Assembly (NCBI GenBank): GCA_029865945.1 | Contig: JARXAH010000094.1 | Span: forward strand, 1 to 64,000 | DNA from: Bacteriovoracaceae bacterium | GTDB lineage: Bacteria; Bdellovibrionota; Bacteriovoracia; Bacteriovoracales; Bacteriovoracaceae | Direction of reading: 5' to 3' | DNA length: 64,000 bases | Shown: piece after piece, positions 44,621-54,084 of the stretch | How positions within the stretch are numbered: the first letter of the stretch is position 1 | Layout: each line of letters opens with the position of its first letter | Made by a program: the position numbers and the translations under genes | Notes under the pieces: generated by a model | The model's input: only the letters and a program-made list of their open reading frames with translations | Told to the model about the DNA's origin: nothing | Databases searched by the model: none

Positions 44621-45295
44621 CTATACGACAAAAGATTTCAATAATGATCCGATCACTAATTGCCATCCATCCACGAGAATAAAGAGCAATATTTTAAAAG
44701 GCATAGAAATTAAAACGGGAGGCAACATCATCATCCCCATGGCCATCAAAACGGAAGCAACCACCATATCTAAAATCAAGAAAGGAATATAAAGTAAGAA
44801 TCCAATTTGAAACGCCGTCTTTAATTCCGAAATAATAAATGAGGGAATGAGATAAAACGTTGGAACTTCCTCTATCGTGTTGGGATAGGGTTTATTCGTC
44901 ACATCAAAAAATAATTGAATATCACTTTTCCTTGTTTGCTTGGACATAAACGCGCGAAGACTTGTCTCCATTCCCTCGAGTGCCTGAATACTAGTTTTTT
45001 GTTTTTCCATGTAGGGCCTAAGAGAATTTTGATAAATATCTTGCCCCGTGGGATACATCACAAAACTCGCAAGAAATAAGGCAAGTCCAATGAGCAATTG
45101 GTTGGGCGGCATATTTTGTGTACCCATCGCTTGTCTTAAAAAACTTAAGACCACTAAAATTCTCGTAAACGCCGTACACATTACCAAGATAGACGGCGCA
45201 AGGGTGAGCACAGTAAATAACAACAAGAGTTGCATGGTATCGACTAAGTCGGCACCACCACCCCCAAGTTGAATATTTACGCCAGGCAAATTCAT
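44621..45295 (-). CDS. fliP: FliP, flagellar export gate protein
   Basis: 224 aa with family signatures SFLRQAMGTQNMPPNQLLIGLALFL, FLLYIPFLILDMVVAS and MGMMMLPP. FliP forms the pentameric core of the gate. The start overlaps the fliO stop by 4 nt. Confidence 0.97.
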   Translation of the reverse strand: MNLPGVNIQLGGGGADLVDTMQLLLLFTVLTLAPSILVMCTAFTRILVVLSFLRQAMGTQNMPPNQLLIGLALFLASFVMYPTGQDIYQNSLRPYMEKQKTSIQALEGMETSLRAFMSKQTRKSDIQLFFDVTNKPYPNTIEEVPTFYLIPSFIISELKTAFQIGFLLYIPFLILDMVVASVLMAMGMMMLPPVLISMPFKILLFILVDGWQLVIGSLLKSFVV

Positions 45296-46401
45296 TGAAA
45301 GGCCTTTAAATCTTGAATTCGGCCCTTAATGAGTGAGGTTAAAGAAGAAGTTTTTTTGGGTTTATTATTTATTTTTGTCTTTGCTAATTCATAAATTTTT
45401 TCAGGGTCTTTCAAGATAACTTGTTGATCCAAATCCTCTCTCAAGGAATTTCTTGAAATGCTTGTGTCGAAATTATCACCGGCAATATTTTTTTCTTGCT
45501 GCTTCAAAACTGAAGCTAAATTTTCAACATCGCATAAAAATTCTACACCTGTCTCATGGGCCGCAAGGAGAACCACTTGATCGTGTGCCCTAACTAACAA
45601 GAGTTGTCTTTTGGGGCCGAGGTAGGTGGTATTGAGAACTTCCACTACTTGCGTGCTATTTAAAAAATTTAATTTATTTTTTCCACTAATGAGTCTTTTA
45701 AAAAATTTCGCTCCAAAAATGATAAAGATAATGAAAGCCGCTAAAAATAAAACAATCTTAATGATGTAACCTTGCATGCTTCCAAAATTAAAAGATGGTA
45801 CCTTTGCCTGGGATTTAGTTTCGGATGTAAACATCGTCACTTTTGGCTTCTCAACTTTTTCAAAAACTTTTGTTTTTTCTACTTTAGATCCGAGATCCAC
45901 TTCATTTTTTTTTGGCACTATGATTTCAGGATTATCGTTTTTATTGCTGGAACTCATTAAGTAAGAAAGACTTTGCTGAGTTTTAATTTTTTTAGATCCC
46001 GCAGTCTTAACTTGATTAATTGTGTAGATGAGCTGTAACTCATTTCCATTGAGCTTAAATTCATACTCACTTGCCGGCCCCGCGCTCCCAATCGCTTGAC
46101 AATTATTGAGCTGCTCGCAATTCCACTCCACCAGCAAATGATCGCCCTTACTCGAAAAAGACATCCCTTCAGATTCCTTCGCGACTACTTTAGAATTGGG
46201 AATATTGATCGAATAATTATTTCCCTCTCTCTTATAAGTGGGACGTTCTTGCAATAAGCCAGCAAATTTAAGGGTAATGGTTTCTTTTTGACCAACGGTT
46301 TTTCGTTTCAAATTCAACAATTCTAATTCTTTTGAAAAAAGATTTCCGGAAAATAAAATTTGCATGAAAAGAAAAAAATAAAAAAATTTCTTTATCATCA
46401 T
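45292..46401 (-). CDS. fliO: FliO-like flagellar biosynthesis protein with long exported N-terminus
   Basis: 369 aa, much longer than enterobacterial FliO (about 120). It has a signal peptide (residues 1-23) and an AMIN-like beta-rich region (about 25-130). A Lys/Ser-rich linker and a membrane helix at 212-231 follow. The FliO core then shows LNSTQVVEVLNTTYLGPKRQLLLVRAHDQ. FliO assists assembly of FliP. Position between fliN and fliP supports the call. Confidence 0.88.
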   Translation of the reverse strand: MMIKKFFYFFLFMQILFSGNLFSKELELLNLKRKTVGQKETITLKFAGLLQERPTYKREGNNYSINIPNSKVVAKESEGMSFSSKGDHLLVEWNCEQLNNCQAIGSAGPASEYEFKLNGNELQLIYTINQVKTAGSKKIKTQQSLSYLMSSSNKNDNPEIIVPKKNEVDLGSKVEKTKVFEKVEKPKVTMFTSETKSQAKVPSFNFGSMQGYIIKIVLFLAAFIIFIIFGAKFFKRLISGKNKLNFLNSTQVVEVLNTTYLGPKRQLLLVRAHDQVVLLAAHETGVEFLCDVENLASVLKQQEKNIAGDNFDTSISRNSLREDLDQQVILKDPEKIYELAKTKINNKPKKTSSLTSLIKGRIQDLKAFQ

Positions 46402-46412
46402 ATAGTCAACCT

Positions 46413-46808
46413 CTACTTTAACGTCTCAATTCGTTCTACTGGACTGACGATATCGGTAAGACGAATTCCAAATTTCTCTCCCACCGTCACTACCTCGCCC
46501 CGAGCAATCATTTTTCCATTCACATAAACTTCTAGTGGCTCACCCGCAAGCTTGTCTAATTCAATCACTGATCCCTGAGCGATCTGCAGTAAATCTCTAA
46601 TCACAACTTTTGATCTTCCCAGTTCCACCGCAACTTTAAGAGGGATGTCCAAGATAAAATCTAAGTTCTGAACTTTCATCTTGTTGAGAGCTTTATCCCC
46701 CGCTTGAATTTCGTCAGAAAGTTCCGTTAATTTTTTTACGGCCTTTTCATCGATTTTTTCCATTTTTCTTGTTTCTGCTCCTGAACTTGAACCTGATGTT
46801 GAATTCAT
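46413..46808 (-). CDS. fliN: FliN, flagellar motor switch protein
   Basis: 131 aa. The C-terminal SpoA domain (about 50-131) shows LDIPLKVAVELGRSK, LLQIAQGSVIELDK, PLEVYVNGKMIARGEVV and FGIRLTDIV. The N-terminal 45 residues are a charged helical extension. FliN and FliM form the C-ring. The start overlaps fliM by 4 nt. Confidence 0.96.
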   Translation of the reverse strand: MNSTSGSSSGAETRKMEKIDEKAVKKLTELSDEIQAGDKALNKMKVQNLDFILDIPLKVAVELGRSKVVIRDLLQIAQGSVIELDKLAGEPLEVYVNGKMIARGEVVTVGEKFGIRLTDIVSPVERIETLK

Positions 46809-47893
46809 CTCGATGACTCCTCTATTCTGCGCGTTACTTGTACTGCTTTACTGCCTTTATAAATTCCTAGTAATCCTTTCAATTTTGGAACTTCTTCAAT
46901 TTCCACATTGAGCTCACCTGAAATTTCTTGATTGAGGGGAATGATGTCTCCCACTTGCAAGCTCAACATGTCTGCAATAGAAATGTCGGCCTCTCCCAAT
47001 TTCACGATGGCGGTTGTTGGTGCACTTTTGATGTGATGGGTGAGAGTACTGGCCCAAACCGTGTCCACTACTTCACTATCCGTTTGAAATGTACTACTTA
47101 ATTTTTGCTTGATCGGCTCAATGGTCGAATAAGGAAGGACGATCATCACCGTACCTGAGGCCGATTCAAACTCTATCTCATAAGTAGTATTTAAGATTAC
47201 TTCTGAGGGAGGAACAATCCCGACAAACTGAGGATTGATTTCAGCTCGCACATACTGAATGTCTAATTTTTGAATCGGTGCCCACGCTTCTTCTAAATCA
47301 CGAATCGTTAAATCCATGATTCGTTTCATGAATGTTAATTCAATTTTGGTAAATTCTTTTCCGTCTATTTTTGTGAAAGGGCGATCTTTACCGCCAAAAA
47401 AAGAATCGATAAAGGCGTAAGCAAGTTTTGATTCAATCACCAAAAGTGCTGGGCCCCGCAATTCATTGAAGCGCAAAACACAAAGACATGTGGGAATAGG
47501 AAGAGTCGTCAAGAGCTCCCCAAATTTACTCATGTCTCGGTTAATCACGTTTACGGAAGTTGTTTTTCTTAAGAGAGAAGATAAGGAAACTCGGTAAGAG
47601 CGAGTAAAACGATCGTTGATCAAATCCATCATCGGCATACGGCCGCGAATAATTCGATCTTGATTGGTGATGTCGTAGGTTTGTACGTTATCACCAACCG
47701 TCTCTTGTACGATGATGTTATCAGAAGATTTTCCGAAGGGATTTTCGGCGGCGACGTTAGTTACTTTACCTACATTTGCACCTGGAGCGGATTTGGCCGC
47801 GGCACCACCACCAGAATCACTACTGGAACTTCCCGTATCATTTACGGCATTTAATAAGGCATCAATTTCGTCTTGGCTCAATACTTGATTCAT
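46805..47893 (-). CDS. fliM: FliM, flagellar motor switch protein
   Basis: 362 aa. The N-terminal LSQDEIDALLNAV is the CheY-P binding motif. A Ser/Gly/Ala-rich linker follows (about 15-60). The middle domain is CheC-like, and a C-terminal SpoA domain ends the protein (LNVEIEEVPKLKGLLG). A functional CheY-binding motif implies chemotactic switching. Confidence 0.96.
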   Translation of the reverse strand: MNQVLSQDEIDALLNAVNDTGSSSSDSGGGAAAKSAPGANVGKVTNVAAENPFGKSSDNIIVQETVGDNVQTYDITNQDRIIRGRMPMMDLINDRFTRSYRVSLSSLLRKTTSVNVINRDMSKFGELLTTLPIPTCLCVLRFNELRGPALLVIESKLAYAFIDSFFGGKDRPFTKIDGKEFTKIELTFMKRIMDLTIRDLEEAWAPIQKLDIQYVRAEINPQFVGIVPPSEVILNTTYEIEFESASGTVMIVLPYSTIEPIKQKLSSTFQTDSEVVDTVWASTLTHHIKSAPTTAIVKLGEADISIADMLSLQVGDIIPLNQEISGELNVEIEEVPKLKGLLGIYKGSKAVQVTRRIEESSR

Positions 47894-47946
47894 AGATCCC
47901 CCTTCCTAGGAGAACAAAAAACAGTTAAAAAAATAAAAAAAAAAAT

Positions 47947-48501
47947 TTAATTTATGTGAAACCCCACGTAATAAACATCTAACACTTTTCCGGTCATCAA
48001 ATAGGAATTGATGGAAGTTTTAATCTCTTCTTTTAAATAGAGTTTCCCTTCTCGTTTCAATAAGTCATCGGCGCGCTTGGAGTTGATAATACTGATGATG
48101 GAATCTCTCATTTGTGGTTTACGCGCTTCAAGTTCTTCCTTTGATAAATCCTTATCAAACTTAATAACGGTATTTAGCTTCAAGTAACGTCTTGGGCCAT
48201 CACCTTGCGCTAGATTTACGGTGAATGGTTCTAGCCCAATCATTTGACCGTCGGTGGCCGTGGCCTCATGTTTCGTTTTTGATTCGTCCTTACCGCCATG
48301 ATCTTCAACTGCTGCGACTTCTTGTTTTACTAAATCAACGATACTTGGTTTTTGAGATTCTTTTTTAACAAAGGAAAATAAAAAAAAGGAAACGGCCACT
48401 AGGCCAAGTGAGTTGATAAGAAGTGCCACTAAGACAATGGGACTTGTGGAGGCACCACTTTTATTTCCTGAAGCTGCGGCTTCTTTTTCATTGTCGGCCA
48501 T
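47947..48501 (-). CDS. fliL: FliL, flagellar basal body-associated protein
   Basis: 184 aa with one membrane helix (about 22-44) after a short polar N-terminus and an acidic linker. The C-terminal stomatin-like domain shows PFTVNLA, RRYLKLNTVIKF and the TSINSYLMTGKVLDVYYVGFHIN end. FliL sits around the stators. It is the first gene of the motility operon. Confidence 0.94.
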   Translation of the reverse strand: MADNEKEAAASGNKSGASTSPIVLVALLINSLGLVAVSFFLFSFVKKESQKPSIVDLVKQEVAAVEDHGGKDESKTKHEATATDGQMIGLEPFTVNLAQGDGPRRYLKLNTVIKFDKDLSKEELEARKPQMRDSIISIINSKRADDLLKREGKLYLKEEIKTSINSYLMTGKVLDVYYVGFHIN

Positions 48502-48553
48502 TTGACATCCCCTTCATCCGTGATAGGAAAATTAGTCTGCTATACCCAATATT

Positions 48554-48583
48554 ATTATAGATTGATCCGAAGATTTGAAGCAA
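48554..48583 (-). promoter_or_regulatory. Sigma-70-type promoter candidate for the flagellar operon
   Basis: On the minus strand TTGCTT (48578-48583), an 18-nt spacer and a perfect TATAAT (48554-48559). It lies about 53 bp before the fliL ATG. By eye only. Confidence 0.5.
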
Positions 48584-48762
48584 CACAAGTTGCCATGAAT
48601 GAAAAATTAACCAGTTAGTGATCATTAATTAGGCAGATTTTACCTCGGCAAATTCTTCTCACTAATCATTCCCTAACATTTAACAAGGCCAATGAATAAA
48701 AATAGAATTAATCATCGGCCATTATTATACAAATTCAGTTTTAATATTTCGGTTGGATCAAA

Positions 48763-49206
48763 TTAGTCACAAGTAATCGAAGACTTGGTCACCGTTTCGC
48801 AGATATAATCGACAGGCAAAACTGTTTTATCATCAGTCAACCCGATGATATTATTTTGAAACGCAGCACCACTCTCATTTTGAAATATGACTCGCCTAAA
48901 ATTTATCGTCTTAACAGTCAAAGTTCCTTCTTTCCAATCAACTTCTTTGCAATTAGTAGTCTGAGTTTCTTCTATGAAAACTTTTTTAACTTCTGTAACG
49001 ACAAAATTTTTGATGACTTTCTTTTCAAACACGACGCTACTATCAGCATTTATCTTTTTTGCAGTGACTGTCAATCGGCGCTCTCCGTCTCTAGTTGCAT
49101 ATTGCACTGTTGCGTCCGCATTAGAACAATTAGAATGCGTTCTCGCTTCTGCTCCAAAGGCAAATCCGATGTTCAAGATCAAAAAACTTAAAGCTAAAAA
49201 CTTCAT
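48763..49206 (-). CDS. Small exported protein, unknown function
   Basis: I start at ATG 49206, with AGGAG 7 nt upstream; this gives a signal peptide (MKFLALSFLILNIGFAFGAEA). A longer frame to 49251 lacks a site. The mature part is about 125 residues, beta-rich with four cysteines that could form two disulfides. No family is recognised. It follows the PLP enzyme by 23 nt and may be its operon partner. Confidence 0.68.
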   Translation of the reverse strand: MKFLALSFLILNIGFAFGAEARTHSNCSNADATVQYATRDGERRLTVTAKKINADSSVVFEKKVIKNFVVTEVKKVFIEETQTTNCKEVDWKEGTLTVKTINFRRVIFQNESGAAFQNNIIGLTDDKTVLPVDYICETVTKSSITCD

Positions 49207-49229
49207 AAAAACTCCTATAATTAATAATG

Positions 49230-50024
49230 TTACCTTGCTACGTTCCACCAAAAAGCGCCCTCACAAGCGTAGCTTTCTAGGTAGCTAAATAATTTTGCAT
49301 CGTAGTATTTATTAGAAGGAATTGGAAGTTCTCTGAGACAAGGATCATGAAATTTTTGTTTGCATTCATAATAAATTACGTCCTTATCACTTAAAATCGA
49401 CTCAATCCTTTTATCAGAATTTGGCAACACATTCACATTTACCCCATGAATGTTCACCTCCTTCCCTAACACTTCTTTAAACACATTTAATAAAGTGCCA
49501 CTGCCAATCGGTAGCCAGAGCTCCTTTATGTCATAATGCTTAACGACGACCTTCCATTGCCTACCAATTTCATGGGCCAGCAATTTTTTAAATTCTGGAT
49601 CATTAAAACCTAAAGGTATTACCTTACAATGACTACTTTGGTCTCCATAGATCATCGAATAAATACTTGCTTGTGATAAATTGTCACACAAGATTATTTT
49701 TGCCCCATACTTTTCTGCTAACTTTGAAAATTCATGGATCTGATTTTTCTCAGTGTCCCTTTCACAAAACAAAGTGCATTCTACTTCTAAAAGCTCGCAG
49801 CTATATGCAAGTGCAACCTGGGCAAAACCCGAGAAGGGACTTGCATAAATAAAATGCTTAACTCCCTGCTGGATCAAATTATTAATATAGGGCACAGCAG
49901 CTCTCTGCTTCGTGCCTCCAATTAATAAATCATCACGCACAGAATAAATCGTCTTATTATTTATCTGTAATTTGCTAATAATTAATTCTGGTGAATAGTC
50001 CAAGGCAACAGTGTTCATCGACAT
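49230..50024 (-). CDS. Fold type II PLP-dependent enzyme (ACC deaminase / D-cysteine desulfhydrase-like)
   Basis: 264 aa. RDDLLIGGTKQRA near residue 30 corresponds to the Schiff-base Lys region of the ACC-deaminase group, and LPIGSGTLLN near residue 172 to the phosphate-binding loop. It is shorter than typical members (about 330), with a reduced C-terminus. The reaction cannot be told from sequence. The start overlaps the next gene's stop (TAATG). Confidence 0.7.
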   Translation of the reverse strand: MSMNTVALDYSPELIISKLQINNKTIYSVRDDLLIGGTKQRAAVPYINNLIQQGVKHFIYASPFSGFAQVALAYSCELLEVECTLFCERDTEKNQIHEFSKLAEKYGAKIILCDNLSQASIYSMIYGDQSSHCKVIPLGFNDPEFKKLLAHEIGRQWKVVVKHYDIKELWLPIGSGTLLNVFKEVLGKEVNIHGVNVNVLPNSDKRIESILSDKDVIYYECKQKFHDPCLRELPIPSNKYYDAKLFSYLESYACEGAFWWNVAR

Positions 50025-50428
50025 TACTCATCAATCACAACGATGTGCCAGATGCCGCCCAAGTTATCACCTTTGATATCGCCTGGTTTTTGATCATTCG
50101 CGAAAAAATAGAGGGGTTGATTCTCTAAGGAAATTTGTTTTTTCCCGTCTGGTCTCAATGTAATCTTAAATGGTGCAGGCACTTGATCTTGTATTGTTTC
50201 AATCGCAGGCCATACTTTGGCACATCCATCAAAACAAGTCGAAATGCCGGTCGTATCATTGTCAAAAGTATACAAAGTTAAACCGGTTTTTGAGGCCACA
50301 ATTTTTCTTCCATCTTTTAAAACTTGAACCTTTAAGTCCGAAGATTGAGCAATCGCATCGATAATTTCCCCAGCCTGAGCAAATTGCGTTAAAACAATTA
50401 AGGTCATGAGTAAAACTAATTTTTTCAA
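50024..50428 (-). CDS. Exported repeat protein of the 'secreted repeat of unknown function' type
   Basis: 134 aa with a signal peptide ending AQAG. Two copies of the family's pattern are seen: GLTLYTFDNDT...CFDGCAKVWP and QPLYFFANDQKPGD...GGIWHIV. Members are often lipoproteins; this one has no lipobox Cys. It is the first gene of a small operon that diverges from a LysR regulator. Confidence 0.82.
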   Translation of the reverse strand: MKKLVLLMTLIVLTQFAQAGEIIDAIAQSSDLKVQVLKDGRKIVASKTGLTLYTFDNDTTGISTCFDGCAKVWPAIETIQDQVPAPFKITLRPDGKKQISLENQPLYFFANDQKPGDIKGDNLGGIWHIVVIDE

Positions 50429-50552
50429 AGTATCTCCTTTGTTAAGTTTTCACTAAGGATAATTCCCTAGTGCGTTTCAAGGAAGATACATTTGATTAAC
50501 CATTCTTTGAAGGATATAAATATCATATCTGCCATTCATAAAAGGAATACCG

Positions 50553-51371
50553 ATGAGGCCTTTCAAACAGAACTACGAATATTTTTTACTTCTATGCCAA
50601 TATTTGAACATATCTTCTGCCGCCCAAGAGGCCGGAATCCAGCAAGCAGGACTATCCAAGGCATTACGGGCGCTAGAAGAAGAATTTAAAAAACCCCTTT
50701 TTTTTCGTACCCACCGCGGCCTGCAACTAACAAGTTACGGTGAAACTTTTCGATCTCTGTTAATCAAGACCATGATCCACTGGGACTCATCCTTAGAAAA
50801 TGAGATGTCAAAATTTTCGGAAGTCCTCGGCACCTTTACCATTGGCATTCACAAATCAGTCGCGATTAATATATTGGCCAATTTCTTTCCTTCTCTCAAT
50901 AATGACTTCCCTGATTTAAAATTAAAATTGGAATTAAAAAAATCATCGGAAGTGACCAAGTCAATCATTGACTATCAAATGGATTTTGGAATCGTTGCCA
51001 ATCCTATTCAACATCCGGACTTAATTATTAGTAAATTGCAAAAAGAGTTTATCGCTTGCTGGGAAAACAAAAAAAATGATCATCAAAAAATTCTCTACTA
51101 CAATCCAGAAATGATAGAGATTGCCCAAATGATAAAAAAATATAAAGGCCATAAACATATTGAAATTAGTGATTATGAAGTGATTGGATCGATGATGCAA
51201 AAAGCGAATGGCGTATGCTTACTACCCAATACAGTCGCCGAGCGTTATCATTTGATTCAAGTGGGAAAGGCCCTTTCTCAGGTGGAAATTTGTTTAATCT
51301 ATCGCTACGATAGTTTAAAAACGAAAGCTTTCAAAGAAATTGCAAGAAGAATACAATCAAGCTTTCCTTAA
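50553..51371 (+). CDS. LysR-family transcriptional regulator
   Basis: 272 aa. The N-terminal winged helix-turn-helix shows NISSAAQEAGIQQAGLSKALRALEEEF and FFRTHRGLQLTSYG. The effector-binding domain follows and is slightly short. AAGGA lies 7 nt before the ATG. By the usual LysR arrangement it probably controls the divergent operon starting at 50428 through the 124-bp gap. Confidence 0.9.
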   Translation: MRPFKQNYEYFLLLCQYLNISSAAQEAGIQQAGLSKALRALEEEFKKPLFFRTHRGLQLTSYGETFRSLLIKTMIHWDSSLENEMSKFSEVLGTFTIGIHKSVAINILANFFPSLNNDFPDLKLKLELKKSSEVTKSIIDYQMDFGIVANPIQHPDLIISKLQKEFIACWENKKNDHQKILYYNPEMIEIAQMIKKYKGHKHIEISDYEVIGSMMQKANGVCLLPNTVAERYHLIQVGKALSQVEICLIYRYDSLKTKAFKEIARRIQSSFP

Positions 51372-51377
51372 AAATAA

Positions 51378-51404
51378 AAAACCCTCTGACGAGCAGAGGG
51401 TTTT
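51378..51404. terminator. Bidirectional intrinsic terminator between LysR and HU genes
   Basis: Perfect 11-bp stem AAAACCCTCTG / CAGAGGGTTTT with a 5-nt loop ACGAG. A/T runs lie on both sides, so it can stop transcripts from both convergent genes. Confidence 0.92.
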
Positions 51405-51434
51405 AATTAAACGTCTAAAAAATGAAACGTCATC

Positions 51435-51454
51435 ATTTGATCAAAAGATCAAAT
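51435..51454 (-). terminator. Hairpin at the HU gene stop codon
   Basis: Perfect 8-bp stem ATTTGATC / GATCAAAT with an AAAA loop, starting at the last base of the HU stop. AT-rich and without a T-run; it may protect the mRNA 3' end or assist the stronger terminator 30 bp further on. Confidence 0.5.
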
Positions 51455-51732
51455 TAGAGCATTTCTTTCCAAGCCTTACCTGGTTTAAATTTTGGCAATG
51501 TACGTGCCTTAATTTTGATTTTTGCACCAGTAGCTGGGTTGATTCCCATACGAGCACTTCTCTTAACGCGAGTAAATGTTCCGAAACCAACGAGAGAAAC
51601 ATCGTCACCTTTCTTAATTGTTTTCTTAATTGTATCCATGAAACAATTTAAGAAACCTTCGCAATCTTTCTTTGAAAAATTTGCTAGGCTTTTGTTTGTT
51701 AAGATCTGCTCTACGAGTTCTTTTCTGTTCAT
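51454..51732 (-). CDS. hup: HU/IHF-family DNA-binding protein
   Basis: 92 aa nucleoid protein. It has the helical start MNRKELVEQIL, the FGTFTRVKRSARMGINPATG beta-arm with the Pro that intercalates in DNA, and the end FKPGKAWKE. A strong ribosome-binding site (AAGGAAGGAG) suggests high expression. HU versus IHF cannot be separated by eye. Confidence 0.95.
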   Translation of the reverse strand: MNRKELVEQILTNKSLANFSKKDCEGFLNCFMDTIKKTIKKGDDVSLVGFGTFTRVKRSARMGINPATGAKIKIKARTLPKFKPGKAWKEML

Positions 51733-51818
51733 GAAGTCACTCCTTCCTTAAAGGGTTAGTAAATAAATAATCCATTAGTAATATGGTTCCTTAAAAATTC
51801 TACAATGACAAACTATTT

Positions 51819-52607
51819 TTATATTTTCAATTTTCCGCGTTTCACTAATTCGTCAACCAATCCGGTGAAATGTTCAACCGGATAAGCACCTTTCACTGGA
51901 ATACCATTAATAATAAATCCTGGTGTGCCTTGAAAACCATATTTCCCTGCTTCTGCTTCATCATCTTTGATACGTTTAATCACCGCTTCAGAATTGACAT
52001 CTTTTGCTAATTTACCCATATCGGCACCCACAGATTTCGCCGCTTCTTTTAAGAAGGCCTCACCATTTTCTAATTTCTTTTGTTCATCATAGATTTTGTC
52101 ATGAAACTTGAAAGCTTTCTCAGCACTCTGCAATCGAATAGCTTCGTAATATTGAGAGGTAATCATGGCCTGCGGGTGAAAACTCAAGGGAAGGTGCTTG
52201 TAAACGAAACGAATTTTATCTTTATATTTTTCTAATAAACTAATCACCGTTTTATAACCTCTACTACAGTAAGGGCACTGAAAATCGGAATATTCAACAA
52301 GTGTAATCACACCGTCTTTAGATCCGCGGTAAGATTCATCGGCCCTTAAAACAGGAGTGAGAGGATTACTAAACGATGCTTCTAATTGTTTTTTTTCTTC
52401 ATCGTCACGTTTTTTTTCTTCCCCTTCTTGAGCTTTTTTTACTGCTTTGTTGAGGGATTCTAAAATCGCCGAGGGATTTTTTTCAATCGCTTCGGTCAAA
52501 ATATCTGGATTGTCGGCCAGCATCTTTTTTAGACTATCTTTGCTTGTACAACTTGCCACTAATCCGATCAAAAGAACCATTAGCAATTTACTTAATTTTA
52601 CGCCCAC
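51819..52607 (-). CDS. DsbA-like thioredoxin-fold lipoprotein
   Basis: 262 aa with a lipobox LVASC (Cys20). A charged coiled-coil stretch covers residues about 30-78. The thioredoxin fold with active site CPYC (111-114) and cis-Pro in GTPGF follows, with a helical insertion between. It probably forms or isomerises disulfides in the periplasm while held in a membrane. Confidence 0.9.
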   Translation of the reverse strand: MGVKLSKLLMVLLIGLVASCTSKDSLKKMLADNPDILTEAIEKNPSAILESLNKAVKKAQEGEEKKRDDEEKKQLEASFSNPLTPVLRADESYRGSKDGVITLVEYSDFQCPYCSRGYKTVISLLEKYKDKIRFVYKHLPLSFHPQAMITSQYYEAIRLQSAEKAFKFHDKIYDEQKKLENGEAFLKEAAKSVGADMGKLAKDVNSEAVIKRIKDDEAEAGKYGFQGTPGFIINGIPVKGAYPVEHFTGLVDELVKRGKLKI

Positions 52608-52714
52608 AAAATTCTCCTTATGTTAAATCCATTAAAGTTCACTCAATGTGACTAAGTGTTATTTCATCTACAGTAATATAATGGTAATGAAAAAAGATAA
52701 CTAATTCAATAAAA

Positions 52715-53680
52715 TCAAGATAACTTAGGCGGAGGCGTCTCTCTCGATGATTCACTTTGCTCAAGCTCAACTTCCATTTTCTCGAGATAGTAATTGATTT
52801 TTTTCGTTTGGTCTCTCACGAAAGAATAACCCAGCAAGTGAACACGAGCTTTACGGTTACCTTTGATGAAAGAGCGAAAGGTAGAAAAAACGCCAAAAGC
52901 AGCTCCTGAAATTCTCGAATACATAAAAACAGAGATAATGAAATTTCCGGCTATAGAAACAAAAATTAATGGATAGATGATTCCATGGAATACTTCTTCT
53001 TGCTTAATGATAAAATTAACCGCACTCACATCTTTGAGGTCTTTATAGGTCATGACAAATTCAATAACGGAATTAAAAAGTGTGGAATTAAATAGGACCA
53101 TGATATACGAAGAAATTCCAAGAATAAAAATCATCATCAAGGTAAATTGTAAAAAAAAGTTTAAATCTAGAGGTGGAGAATGCATTTTTGAAAAAGATTT
53201 GGGTATGTATTCATTATCAAGAATTTTCTTCTTTGTTCGTGCTTGACTAATATTTCCAAAAAAAAATTCACTAAACCTAGACAAGAATTGAAAGTCTACA
53301 AAAGATTTATATTCAAATTCAAGACTTGGCGTCTCTAAGGAGTTTTCACAAAAAGTGGCCAAGCGCTTAAAAGGTAAAATTAATAATTCCGAAATGATCC
53401 CTCCAGCAAAAAATATGACAATGCCGATAGCAAATACGATCATGAGAAGAATACTGGAATCACCTATCAAAAAATCGTAAAAGGCCTCGGGAAATCCTGG
53501 AAATTGCTTGCCATAGATAGACTCAAAGTAGGTCACGTTGATCTTTAATAAAATCCACTGATAGTAAACGACAACACTGATGATAGCGTAGTAAGTACCG
53601 GCCAATGCTAGTCCATTCTTTAACTTAAAGCGTGATAATTCACTGGTAAAAAAGTGTTTTGAAAAATTTGTTAAATTCAC
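52715..53680 (-). CDS. Polytopic membrane protein, unknown function
   Basis: 321 aa with about four membrane segments (near residues 27-47, 73-98, 175-200 and 235-262) and a Ser/Glu/Pro-rich C-terminal tail. The helix pairs are separated by a charged cytoplasmic loop of about 70 residues, so the protein looks like two similar halves (TM-TM-loop twice). No family is recognised. Confidence 0.7.
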   Translation of the reverse strand: MNLTNFSKHFFTSELSRFKLKNGLALAGTYYAIISVVVYYQWILLKINVTYFESIYGKQFPGFPEAFYDFLIGDSSILLMIVFAIGIVIFFAGGIISELLILPFKRLATFCENSLETPSLEFEYKSFVDFQFLSRFSEFFFGNISQARTKKKILDNEYIPKSFSKMHSPPLDLNFFLQFTLMMIFILGISSYIMVLFNSTLFNSVIEFVMTYKDLKDVSAVNFIIKQEEVFHGIIYPLIFVSIAGNFIISVFMYSRISGAAFGVFSTFRSFIKGNRKARVHLLGYSFVRDQTKKINYYLEKMEVELEQSESSRETPPPKLS

Positions 53681-53727
53681 GTCATTATGCCTTTCTAACT
53701 TTATTTTAATGAAAAATTAACTCTAAG

Positions 53728-53952
53728 TTAGTTTAACACATGAAAAATTTTTCGGTTATCTTTTCCGCAATCTAAACATCTTGATGTTTCTTGAACAATC
53801 AAACTTTTAAAATCGCTCAAATGACTCAACAATAATTTAGCACCGCAACATGAGCAATGATTCATGCGCTCCAGAGCTTTTTCAGCTGGACCAGAGCAGT
53901 CAGTAAAAATTTCATTTACTTGATACGTTTGGTAGTCTGACTTTAGTGACAT
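53728..53952 (-). CDS. Small zinc-ribbon protein
   Basis: 74 aa from ATG 53952, where GGGGAGGAG lies 5 nt upstream; a frame from 53991 is less likely. CSCCGAKL and CLDCGK form a CxxC...CxxC pair that could bind one zinc. It is cytoplasmic with unknown function. It diverges from the UDG-like gene. Confidence 0.65.
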   Translation of the reverse strand: MSLKSDYQTYQVNEIFTDCSGPAEKALERMNHCSCCGAKLLLSHLSDFKSLIVQETSRCLDCGKDNRKIFHVLN

Positions 53953-54084
53953 GCGCTCTCCTCCCCGTGGCAACCTATTCAACGGCAACAAAGCTAATAT
54001 CGGGAGTGTCAGAATTTAATGAATAAAAAAATTTTACTAGGCCATATCTACCTTGTGATAAATCTGACAGAATTAGGCAAGATT

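Noticed and set aside
48856-49288. Plus-strand frames antisense to the small exported protein
   Set aside because: They cover the same bases as a gene with a signal peptide and a clear ribosome-binding site.
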